From Aurantiochytrium sp. KH105 (lineage: Eukaryota > Sar > Bigyra > Thraustochytrida > Thraustochytriidae), in assembly GCA_003116975.1 (NCBI GenBank), contig BGKB01000102.1:1-64000 (forward strand): DNA of 64,000 bases. Direction: 5' to 3'. Positions 28,076-37,322 of the stretch are shown piece after piece; the stretch's first letter is position 1; each line of letters starts with the position of its first letter. A program made the position numbers and the translations under genes. The notes under the pieces are model-generated. The model was not told the origin of the DNA, made no database searches, and was given only the letters and a program-made list of their open reading frames with translations.

Positions 28076-30342
28076 GTCGGACTAGGCATGGTTGGAGGGC
28101 CAGGATCGCGGATTTGGCCATTAGCATCCCGACCATCGCCGCGTCAAACAAGAGTCCGGACTGCTGCTGCTCGTGCAACTGACCTTCCGCATGCTCGCTT
28201 GCTCCCTCCTTGCTCGCTCAACTTCAATCACAAGTTATTAGTCGTAGGCACAGAAGTCAACTTTTACGAGGCCGCCGTGGTCGACCTCGGCAAGTGCGCC
28301 CGCCCCGCATTGCATTGAGGTCGCAACAGTGCGCGTACGAGCAATGATTGTCCTCGTTTATGCGCTCGTAGAACCTGTGCGACGGGCGTTCCGGTTCTGC
28401 CTTGTTGCGAGTTATTACTACCCAAGGTCGCTGTGGTCTGGCTGCTCGGAGAACAAAATTCGCGGCAAGGTGCAGGCGCAGTTGCAGGCGGATTTGGCAA
28501 GCGGCGGCGCGCGGGACGGCCAGCAGCTTCCCGTGTTGGCTGTTCGTTCGTGGCGGTCGGAAGCAAGCGACAGCACGGCGAAGCTGGGAAAGCTTGGAAG
28601 GACGCCGGCGGCGGCAGCTGCGAAGAAAGTCTCCTTCCTTTCTTCCTTATTTTCTTTCGACACACTGCGCATGAATCTTTCTTTGGCGGCTTGCTTGGCT
28701 GTGAGCGAGGCGTGATTTGATAAGATGTGATGTGATGTGATGTGATGTGACGTCTTGAGCAACCAGAGAGAAAGCGTGATCTTCGTACGGCTCTTCCGTC
28801 CGTACTTCATGCGCCGAGCCTCGTCCTCTCTCGCTCAACGCCTCGACGTTATCGCTCCCTTTCTCCCTCGCTCCCCTGCCGAACCTCGAGACGAAGTTGC
28901 TCGCGGTTGCAGTCGCCAGCGCAGCCAGCCTGGCCAGGCCGCGCCGGCACGCGACGAGGCCGCGTGCCGGCGCGGCAGCCGCCATCACCAGTAGTTCTGC
29001 ACGGGACCTTGCAGTTTTTCCTTTCGTCCGCCATAGCCCGGCATGCGCTCAGGCCCGCGGCGCAGTAGGGAAGGATAATTCGCACGGGGCGGTAGATAGT
29101 GCGAAAGTGCGCGCGCCAACAGTGTGCGTTCACGGCTGCGCCGTGCATTTTTTTTCCCACGTGCGCCGCCTCTTCATTCCGCGCCGTGCCGCGAGGCCGC
29201 CCAGGCAGGTGGAACTTTGAAGTCACTCCCGCGTGCTGCCCCGCCGCGCAACCTTGGCGAGCCTCGAAGAACCCGTCGCCGCGTGCCAAGCAAGACGCGC
29301 TGCAGCGAAAAGAGGGAGGGAAAGCAGACGCACGGTTACTGCGTCTGCAGGGCTCGCGGGGGCTGGTCCTGGGCCAGATTCTTTGAACACTTGGCCGACC
29401 CCGCGGACGACGAAGGAGCAGACGGACGGACGGACGGGTGGATAAACAAACGAAAGGACCTGCGCGAAGAAATGCTGAGCGACAGGCAAACAACGGAGGC
29501 GCGCGCAGGCGAAGCGACGAGGCTTGAGCTTGAAAAAAGAGCGGAGCGACGCCGCCCCTACTATGGAAGGGGGGGCCTCCTCTTCTCGCTGCCCGGAACC
29601 CCCACAGCGCACAAGCAGGAACGATTCTGGTACTTCTCTTCGCCACCCTGGCAAGCAGCTTGACTGTGAATGAACGAACTTGCTTGAGCAGTGGTCGGCT
29701 CCTTGTCCTCCTCCTGCTTCTTCTTCTGCTTCTCCTCCTGCAACAAAAAGTGTTTTTCCATGCAACTAACTTCGCTCTGGTTTTCTTCGAGCCCGGGTTC
29801 TCGGCGGTACAAGCCGGCGGGCCGGACGGATCGCTTCGCGAGACCTGGCCAACCCATCTGGCTGGCTCGCGTCGCACTTGTCCCTCTCTGTAGCGTCCAC
29901 GTCCGCGTCGCGCGGCGAGGCCGGATCTCGACGGGCCTCGACCAATCTTTGCCGGTTCTTTGTCTGCAGGCTGCTCGCGAGCGCGGATTCCGGACCGCCA
30001 GTGCGGCACGGGCCATTGATTGGCAAGACACGCAAACCAGGGCTTGCCTCACGGTCAAGTTGCGCCGCGTTCTTTCTCTGCCCGGGATTCCCTGCCAATG
30101 TGCCACGGCCTCGCGAAGCACCGAACGGGGGGACGCTCGTTCGTTCACGCATACATATCGGGCGGCACGGGGGAACCGGCGCGCGAAGCCAGCCTTTTCG
30201 AACAACAATAAAAAGGGGGAGAACATGAGCAAGAGGGCAAGAAAGGGGAGCCCAAGGCAAGGCAATCGAGCGGGACGACGTGACGCGCGGGCAGGTCTCG
30301 GCGGGTTACGCACCGGAACGAACGAACGGACGATCCGAGCGC

Positions 30343-30346
30343 GCGA

Positions 30347-30377
<31 letters not shown>

Positions 30378-30392
30378 GACGAGCGAACGAAC

Positions 30393-30427
<35 letters not shown>
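30343..30427. repeat. (GAAC)n and (GTCT)n double microsatellite
   Basis: Two tetranucleotide arrays lie side by side, GAAC at 30343-30374 then GTCT at 30392-30427, separated by a short GAGCGGACGA-type link. Confidence 0.85.
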
Positions 30428-31071
30428 CGAACGTACATGCGACGCTAAAAACTGCGCTCAGCGCAGCGCCTCCGGGGGCCTGGCGCATGATGCACAGCTT
30501 TGCGCTGCGTCACCAGCAACACAGTACCGCGCAGTACTGTGCAATTCATTGTTTCACTCTTTCTTTGCCTCGGCCGATGTTCCATTCCGCCAGTTTCAGG
30601 CAGTCAGTCAGTCAGTCATTCAGTCGGTGCGGTCATTCACATTCATTCATTTTCCCACTGCTTGAGCCGTTTCGAAGAACCTGTTCCTGTTGCTGCAATG
30701 GCTGTTTGTGTCGAGATTCCCTTCTTCCTGCCGCCCCACAGCGCGCGCTAACTGAGTCTGTGTGTGCAGCATGTGTGCACGGCGCGCAGCGACGAGGTTT
30801 TTCCCAGCGAAAAGTCGCGGCGGCCGGGCGGCGCACCTGCAAGCGCATCCGCCGCCGCGCGAGCAGCGCCGCGCAGAGCGGGGCCGCACGCCAACCGGGC
30901 GCGCTTCTTCTTTCTACCGAATCGGGCACGAGCGTTCGTATCCGACGCGGTGCCTCAGCCGTAGCGAGGCGCAACGGCCACCTGTCTGAGGCTGCCGCTG
31001 GCGGCAGGCCAGCTCTCGCGTTGCACAATCTGCCTGCGCGAACCCTGTTATTATTTTATAATTAACTCATT

Positions 31072-31096
31072 CCACTGCACTGCACTGCACTGCACT
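31072..31096. repeat. (CACTG)n pentanucleotide repeat
   Basis: Five tandem CACTG units, with related CACGG/CATTG variants in the following 40 bases. Confidence 0.8.
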
Positions 31097-32169
31097 AGGC
31101 CTACACTGCACGGTATTACACAGCACGGCATTGCATAGTGCAACCAGCACATCATGACATTTGCAAACGAATCGTCCGGCGGAAGACGAAAAAAGGGTCT
31201 TGCGAGGCGCTCCGTCACTACGCTACTTTTCCTGCTTGCGATTGGCAGGTGGCCCGCCCATCACAACACCACCACCACCGCACCGACTTCGTCGTCCCTT
31301 GCCCCTTTCCTCCGCAGTAAAGAACCCCCGTTTCCCTCCTTCCCGTCGCCGTCGTCATCCGCACCGTCAGGCAAGCAGCCAGGCAGGCCAGTCTCCTCGG
31401 CAACCATCATTTTCTCCACCCCTGTTTTTGCTTCAGTTCTCCTCCCGCGCATATGCGAGCGAACACGATGCGCGAGACCGGCCGGTTTCCCAGTTCCACC
31501 GGCTAACTTACAAGTCGAACAAAAGCTTGCAGTTGCATGTTGGCAACGAGCCGCACGCCGCCGACGTCCGCCTCTCCCAGCGCGGCGACGCGCAGGCTGT
31601 CTGACCTCTGTCTACATCGTGCCGGCCTCAACGCCTCCCTCCCTCGCTCCCCTCGCGCCTCGTTTTCTGCGCCCTGCCGCCGCCTTCCCGCCTCCACACG
31701 GTTCCGCCCCGCACACCCCCCGCAGCACCCGCGCACCCCTCCGCGCACCCCGGTGTGCGCAGGTGCGCGCCCGCTTGCGGCGCTGGCAGAACGGCGCCGC
31801 ACGCCCCGGAACTCGCCCACACGCGCACACCGGCGGCGTGAAGTCGCGCGGGCGGCGTCATTCTGGCGCCAGACGTGCGCGGGCGGGCGGCGCGCGGGCC
31901 CCCAGGAAGAGACCGCAGTACGGCAGCGGGCGGTCGTCCCTCCCTCCTCCTCAGCTGTTGTTTTCCGCTCGGGGCGCGAAACGGCGCTTGCGCGCGGCCA
32001 TTCCGCACTTGCGCGCGGCGATTCCGCACTTGCGGAGGCCGCCATAGCCCACTTGCGCGGCGCGCGCACGCCGCGGCGCGCCGAGTACGCCGCCCGCCGC
32101 GCGCCGCGTGCTTGGCCAGCAGCGCAGAACTGAAGCTGCGAAGGAACCGCGCGCAGCCAGCTCGGCTCG

Positions 32170-32218
32170 TCCAGGCCAGGCCAGGCCAGGCCAGGCCAGC
32201 CAAGCCAAGCCAAGCCGA
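32170..32218. repeat. (CCAGG)n / (CCAAG)n pentanucleotide repeat
   Basis: Tandem CCAGG units change to CCAAG units, about 420 bp upstream of the Mpv17 start. Related pentamers occur upstream of several other genes in the window. Confidence 0.8.
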
Positions 32219-32633
32219 GCCGCGAGCAAGGAGCGAGCCTGGCAAGCCACGCCTGGAAAGTCGCCAGACAGGCAACTAACCCACTCGAAAGCAAGAGGCA
32301 TAAGCACGGCAGGCGAGGAATACAAAAGGGCGCAGCGCGAGCCGGGGCCCGGCGCAGCCAGCCAGCCAGCAAAGCGCCAACTCGAGCTCGCAGCCGGCAG
32401 ACAGTCGCGAGGGAGCCGAGGGCCCGAGACAAGTCCGCAGCAACGAGCGAGCGAGAGAGCGAAGCCGCCCGCGCACGTCTGTCTGTCGCTCGCACACGGT
32501 GGAGCAGAGCGGAGCGGAGCAGGACAAGGAGCAGGACAAGGCAGGAGCAGGAGCGGAGACCCCCGGCGCAGGTTCTCTCGCTCGCGCCGTCCCGTAGCGG
32601 ACGTTTTCACTCACACAGCAGTCAGTAGTCAGA

Positions 32634-33278
32634 ATGGCCTCGACCGTCTTCGCGCGCAAGGCCATGAGCGGCAGCGCCATGCTGTCGCGGGCGCTCAAGG
32701 AGAGGCCCATTGCGACCAACTTCGCGCTCAGCGGCCTCCTCGGGCTCGCAAGTGACGCAATTTGCCAGTTCGGCGTCGAGGGCAAGAGCTGGGAGAGCAT
32801 CGACCACGCCCGCTTCTGGGGCATGGGCTCCTTCGCCGCAACGTACTCGTTCGTCAAGCTTAACATTTACAAGCTGTACCCCCTGGCCATCCCGGCCTTC
32901 ATGGCGCGCAGGGCCTTCACGAACGGCATCGCGAGCAGCCTCCTCGACGGCCTCGTGCACAGCCCTCTCCTCTATCTGCCCACCTATTACATTTACACGG
33001 GTGCCTGCCACGGTGAGTCGCCCATGGAGAGTCTCGCGACCTACCGCCAGCAGTTTGTTCCCATCATGACGAGCCTTCTGAGCATTTGGACCCCTGTCCA
33101 GGCCATCAACTTTGCGCTCGTGCCCCCGACGCACCGTGTGCTTTTTGTGTGCGTCTGCAATCTTGTGTGGAACTGCGTGCTCGATTTCCAGAGCCACAGC
33201 CTCGCGCATGGCGATGACATCATCGCGCATGCACCGGAGATTCCCCTCGCATCCGAGGTCATGGTCGCCGCCGCCTAA
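32634..33278 (+). CDS. Mpv17/PMP22 family membrane protein
   Basis: Small integral membrane protein of 214 residues. The Mpv17/PMP22 family acts in the inner mitochondrial membrane (Mpv17, Sym1) or peroxisomes (PMP22), where members form channels or transport metabolites. Family features seen are YxxxLKERPIATNFALSG at the start (about 18-34), a DAICQ motif (about 41-45), four hydrophobic segments, and the C-terminal signature WTPVQAINFALVPPTHRVLF followed by NLVWNCVLDFQSHS. The usual last block WNxxLS is altered to WNCVLDF. The start ATG has G at +4. The very long upstream spacer suggests a distal promoter or a long 5' UTR. Which organelle it serves cannot be told. Confidence 0.9.
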   Translation: MASTVFARKAMSGSAMLSRALKERPIATNFALSGLLGLASDAICQFGVEGKSWESIDHARFWGMGSFAATYSFVKLNIYKLYPLAIPAFMARRAFTNGIASSLLDGLVHSPLLYLPTYYIYTGACHGESPMESLATYRQQFVPIMTSLLSIWTPVQAINFALVPPTHRVLFVCVCNLVWNCVLDFQSHSLAHGDDIIAHAPEIPLASEVMVAAA

Positions 33279-34320
33279 GTAAGCACCATGCCTTCCCACA
33301 CACAAACACACACAATCACAAACACGGGCTGGCTATAGCATCTCAGTCAAATTAAGCTCAGCCCGCAACCCGCGTCACCATAGTAAACTTTTTACTCTCC
33401 GGGCGGCGAGCCACGAACTGATCACTCGTCCTCGCTGTCGACATCTGCTGGTACTTGTCGTGCCAGGCAGCTCTCGCCTGAAAAGAAATAAAAAAGGAGA
33501 ACCCCTCTGTTGTCAAACTAATGAAGAAAATTACAATTTACCATACGATAATTGCTTCGCGATTGCTTGCCCTCTCGTATTTACACTTTCGGATTCGCTC
33601 GCGTATACGCCAAGTCTGCTGGCTTCCTGTTTTCTCTTTCTGCAGTATGAAGAAGGTCAATGCAGGTGGAGAGGAGCGCCCATTCTCGAAGTTATGGCCA
33701 AACACGCTTTCTTTATTCAGTTGATCTTGGTTTCGATTCTTCGCCATTCTCGGGGCTTGACCTAACATTTAAAAAAGAGAGCAAGCATTTTGAGAGAAAA
33801 TCGCTGTTTTTTCCACTACTAGCAAGTCAAAATGTGTTCAATTGCTAGATCCTTTCCTTGTCCCGAGGTAAAGGCCAAACGCACTTGCTTCCATTGTTCG
33901 AGCTTGATTTCGATTCTTTGCCATTCCCAGGAGTTGGCCAAATGGTTCGATACCTCTTTTCTCCATTGGCAAGTTATGACATGTCGGATTGCTGTGCCCT
34001 GTGAATGCCCCGAGGCAAAGGTCGAGCGCGCTTGTTTTCATTAATTTGCGCTTGATTTCGATTCTTTGCCATTCCGGGATATTGACCAAACATTTTTTCG
34101 AGAGAAACTCATTACTTTTTTCAATTGGTAAGGCATAACGTATCGGATTGCTGGACCCTCTGCATGCCCCGAGGCAAAGGCCAAGCGCACTTGCTTTCGC
34201 CATGTGAGCATGTCCCCAATTCTTTGACATGCTCGGGACTCAACCGAGCATTTTGTATTGTTTTCAGAAAAGACAAGAGAATATCACTAACGAACACAAA
34301 CGAGCATCAAGGCAGGCCTA
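33279..34320. other. Convergent 3' spacer, mostly tandem repeats
   Basis: Spacer between the 3' ends of the Mpv17 gene (+) and U1-70K (-). From about 33660 to 34250 it is filled by an imperfect tandem repeat (separate entry). The sequence is clearly more AT-rich than the surrounding genes. Confidence 0.6.
33660..34250. repeat. Imperfect tandem repeat, about 150-175 bp units
   Basis: Three to four diverged copies. The box tttcgattctttgccattc starts at 33731 (variant), 33908 and 34056, with a weaker copy near 34214. The box cccgaggcaaaggccaag occurs at 33862 (variant), 34018 (variant) and 34168. A third box (cattggcaagttatgacatg-like) and a fourth (tcggattgctg) lie between them in constant order. 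The minus strand reads openly through the array (33838-34230) with a repeated peptide pattern SALxLxLGAxxGxSNP followed by LPxEK, but it has no convincing coding context. It does not resemble a transposon end that I know. Confidence 0.75.
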
Positions 34321-35079
34321 TCACCACCGACTGCCATCACGGCTTGCGCTTCCCCCGAAGCGGCCACCGCCCCCGCCGCCGTGCCCACGTGGGGTCGTTC
34401 TGGATGAGGATACCCCACCTCCGAGAAATTGAGGCTTCCAATCCTTGACAGTTCTGCCTCGTTCAATGTCAATAATAATTCTCTTGCCGTTCAGCATCTT
34501 TGAAGCGCCCTGGTAAGCTTTCTTAAGGGCATCCTCTTGGGCAAATTCGACAAAGGCATAGCCCATCTTGGGTACAAGTACAACTTTGGCAATCTCTCCA
34601 AATTTCTCAAAGTGCTCGCGCACCTGATCTTCGGTTGTCTTGCGCCGCAAATGAGCTACAAATAGCGTATTGTAGGCGTCCCCCGTCTTCTTCTCAGGGT
34701 CGGCCTGCGGATCCCATGTCTCGGCGCGCTTGCGAGCAGTCGCTTCGCGCTCGGCACGGCGCACATCCTTTGCTTCTGCAACTTTTCGTCGCTTTGCTGC
34801 GCGGGCCTCCTCACGTAGCGTGCTTTCTGCCAGGATCACGGTCGCCTTGTGCGGAGGTGGTCGCTTGCGGTCGAAATCCTCGAATCTGTCGAGCAATTTG
34901 GCCACGCCCGTGATAGGATGCTCCGCAAGAACCTTGGGGTCGCGCGGTGGCAATCCCGACTCCTCTGTGGACTTTTCCAGCGGCTTCTCCTGGAAAAGAG
35001 CGTACACGTGCTGCGGCAAGTGCATCGTTGGCGGGCCCGAGGCGCCCTTGGCCACGTTGCGCCTGCTGTAGCCTCTCAT
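34321..35079 (-). CDS. SNRNP70: U1 small nuclear ribonucleoprotein 70 kDa (U1-70K)
   Basis: Core protein of the U1 snRNP, which recognises 5' splice sites in the nucleus. The protein has 252 residues from the ATG at 35079; the frame upstream begins only with GTG. The N-terminal part (about 22-125) matches the U1-70K N-domain: LPQHVYALFQ, then LPPRDP, and a basic helix rich in Arg/Glu. A linker with TWDPQADPE precedes an RRM (about 135-215) with RNP2 LFVAHL (139-144) and RNP1 MGYAFVEF (172-179). The RRM ends in IDIERGRTVKDWKPQFLGGG, diagnostic for U1-70K. The long Arg/Ser tail of the animal protein is missing; a short Gly-rich tail takes its place, as in other compact U1-70K proteins. Confidence 0.95.
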   Translation of the reverse strand: MRGYSRRNVAKGASGPPTMHLPQHVYALFQEKPLEKSTEESGLPPRDPKVLAEHPITGVAKLLDRFEDFDRKRPPPHKATVILAESTLREEARAAKRRKVAEAKDVRRAEREATARKRAETWDPQADPEKKTGDAYNTLFVAHLRRKTTEDQVREHFEKFGEIAKVVLVPKMGYAFVEFAQEDALKKAYQGASKMLNGKRIIIDIERGRTVKDWKPQFLGGGVSSSRTTPRGHGGGGGGRFGGSASRDGSRW

Positions 35080-35612
35080 CTTGACCAACGGCGGCAGTTC
35101 CGACGCTGCCAGCGGCGATTCGCGCAGCTTGCGCACGCGCCGACTCTACGCGCGCTGTCCCTTCCGCCTCTACGCCCCGGCCCAGAGCGTCCGGCGCCGC
35201 GCACGACGTCTTCGTCGGCGTGCCGCTATGGGTTTGGCGGCGGCGGCTTCACGGAGGCGGCAATCGGCGATTTCCCCCTTTTATCCCCGCTTTTACACCT
35301 CTTCCCTCGCGTATGTAGCAGTAAACCTCTCTCTTCGTCTTCTTCTCAATCTTCTTCGCTTTCTTGCGAACAACATCTGCCGCAGATCGACACGACAGAC
35401 TGCTTTGCTCGCAGCCTCGCGGCGGTCCCAAGGGCGGGCGCCTCTCGGCTGGAGCAGGCACGGGCTCAGCCCGCGCACGTTCGCTCCTCACCAGCAGCAG
35501 CAGCCAGCGGCGCTCTCGCCTCGCCGCGAGCGACAAATAGACCAGAGAGGAGTCGTTTGCTCGCCTTGACGCGTGCCGAGAGGTGCTCCCGTTGCAAACG
35601 TGGTGCGAAAGC
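35080..35612. promoter_or_regulatory. Divergent promoter, U1-70K / 7TM receptor
   Basis: A 533-bp spacer between divergent genes, GC-rich near both starts, with TCTTC runs at about 35330-35360. No further gene is recognised. Confidence 0.45.
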
Positions 35613-36671
35613 ATGCACGCCCACGGCGATGCGGCGACGACCTTGTCGAACCTCAGGCTCGCTGGCGTCATTTTTATGGGCGTCGCGCTCGCGCTGAGCC
35701 TTTGGGCCGGGATTTGCGTCATTACATTCTGGAGCAAACCCATCACGGTCATGTCCCAGCGCAAATACCTCGTCGCCCTCATCACGTGCACGATAATCTT
35801 CACCTTTGGCAATCTGTTCTGGATCAATCAGACTGATGCACCTGCGGGTAGCACAGTCACCTGCTGGCTCAGTCCATTGACAATCTTCCCGACCATCATG
35901 GGAGCCATTGCACTCTTGACGGTCAAGGAGTTTCGCGTACTACGACTTATCCACGCAACATCCAAATTCAAGTTGCAAAAAAGCAACGACAAGCCACTCA
36001 TCGCCTACGTCGTCACTGCCTTTGTGGTCCCTGTTTTCGTGACTCTAATTTTCAACGGCATCTCTCGTCCCATGGTTCAGGCAATCCCCTTTTCTGACGC
36101 AAGGGGAAATGGCCAAAATAATGTGAATCTCATGCGTTGCGCACCAACCACAGGCCTGAATCCGTATCTATTGTCCATGGTTCTCGATACTTTGACGCTT
36201 TTGATGAGTTTTGCGTTGATTTTCGTCAGCTTCAAAGCGCGCAAGATCCCAACTATCGTCGGCGAGTCCAAGTATATGTTCGTATTCTGCATCATCACGG
36301 TCCCTGCCTTGATGATGCGCGAAGCAGTGACAATATATGAAGTCGTTACCGACGACGAAAAGTCATCCCCTCACGCCTACGTAGCCTTTGCCTTTGCGCA
36401 GGCGTTGATCGTCTTTATTGTGGTGACGACCCTTTTGGTCATCCTCGTCTTTCGCAAGTATCCGTATCTCGAAACCTCCGCCGACGATCTACGCAAAAGG
36501 CTTTTAGATCATGCGGCTGGCCTGAACAAGGACGACGCCAAGAAGATTGATAGTCGATACAAGGAACTGGAAGTGGACGAGACCATGGGGAGCGACTACT
36601 TTCACTCTGCCGAAAGCGACGACAACGAAGAGGTCGTTGGCTTGCTGGAGTCAGAGGACAAGATCGAGTGA
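35613..36671 (+). CDS. Class C GPCR-type seven-transmembrane protein without ligand-binding domain
   Basis: Predicted receptor of 352 residues from the ATG at 35613; the frame extends upstream to a GTG at 35583 only. Seven hydrophobic segments are visible. The segment order and the motifs VKEFRVLRLI after the third helix and GESKYMFVFCIITVPALM before/in the sixth resemble the GABA-B/metabotropic glutamate receptor transmembrane domain. No Venus-flytrap domain or Cys-rich linker precedes it and there is no obvious signal peptide. The C-terminal tail (about 285-352) is charged and acidic, suitable for partner binding. Similar stand-alone class C 7TM proteins exist in amoebae and stramenopiles. 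The ligand and G protein partner are unknown. Confidence 0.75.
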   Translation: MHAHGDAATTLSNLRLAGVIFMGVALALSLWAGICVITFWSKPITVMSQRKYLVALITCTIIFTFGNLFWINQTDAPAGSTVTCWLSPLTIFPTIMGAIALLTVKEFRVLRLIHATSKFKLQKSNDKPLIAYVVTAFVVPVFVTLIFNGISRPMVQAIPFSDARGNGQNNVNLMRCAPTTGLNPYLLSMVLDTLTLLMSFALIFVSFKARKIPTIVGESKYMFVFCIITVPALMMREAVTIYEVVTDDEKSSPHAYVAFAFAQALIVFIVVTTLLVILVFRKYPYLETSADDLRKRLLDHAAGLNKDDAKKIDSRYKELEVDETMGSDYFHSAESDDNEEVVGLLESEDKIE

Positions 36672-37322
36672 TCCTTGTGGGTTCGTATCACTCTTTTAAA
36701 AAATTTGTGAACAAAAGTAATAGCACGCTCACGGGGCTGTGCGTCGTGCAAAAAGGTACTTGGGTGTATCGTTCATTGAAAAGTTGCGAGAATAAAGTCG
36801 AAGGCTGTCTTGCCTGCCACTTACAATCCAATGCCACGATAGTAAATGCGGCATTGACAGCAGCTTGTTGCCAGATCCGAATATTTGAAAGATTTTGTTC
36901 TTCATACCAGAGCAGACACCGGTGTCTTCTTGTTCCATCTTGTCTGAGATTGTCCATGCTTGTTACGATTGTGCTACTTCTTTTAAACACGCAGAAAAGC
37001 AGAGCTATTTCATTCCGTCTGACAAGCGGTATTGGTAGGTTTTTCTGAGCATCGGCAAAGTGGCCGTGGAAGTCGGAAATGCCGTCAAGGAGTGTACGAC
37101 AAGCAAGTCAATTACCAAAAATGCAAATTTGTAGTTGACGCAAAGTCGGTTGGAGACGTCGATTACTTTGAGAGAGAATAGATATGTTTTTGTTTTTATA
37201 CCAGGTACCGGTTTCCTCCTCTTCTTCTTCTTTTCTGTCTGCCACTACCTTTGAATGAATTTGCTACAATTGTGTCACATGATCACACGTACAGCATTGA
37301 CGCTAGCTGACGCAACATTTGT
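36672..37322. other. Convergent 3' spacer
   Basis: About 650 bases between the 3' ends of the 7TM gene (+) and the first sugar porter (-). It is AT-richer than the genes, with no domain in its short frames and no repeat of note. Confidence 0.5.

Larger units (their letters stand above)
28160..32633. other. Long low-complexity spacer upstream of the Mpv17 gene
   Basis: About 4.5 kb with no supported gene. It contains (TGTGA)n at about 28722-28752, (GAAC)n at 30343-30374, (GTCT)n at 30392-30427, (CAGT)n at about 30600-30626, (CACTG)n at 31072-31096 and CCAGG/CCAAG pentamers at 32170-32218. GC-rich runs of Ala/Arg/Pro codons give long overlapping frames on both strands (up to 386 residues), all without domains and with skewed composition. 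It may hold long UTRs, non-coding RNAs or lineage-specific exons that cannot be seen without transcripts. Confidence 0.55.

Noticed and set aside
28849..30009. Long minus-strand frame of 386 codons
   Set aside because: Arg/Pro/Ala/Ser-rich composition, no domain, overlapped by several equally long frames on both strands, and no ATG context. Typical of GC-rich low-complexity spacer.
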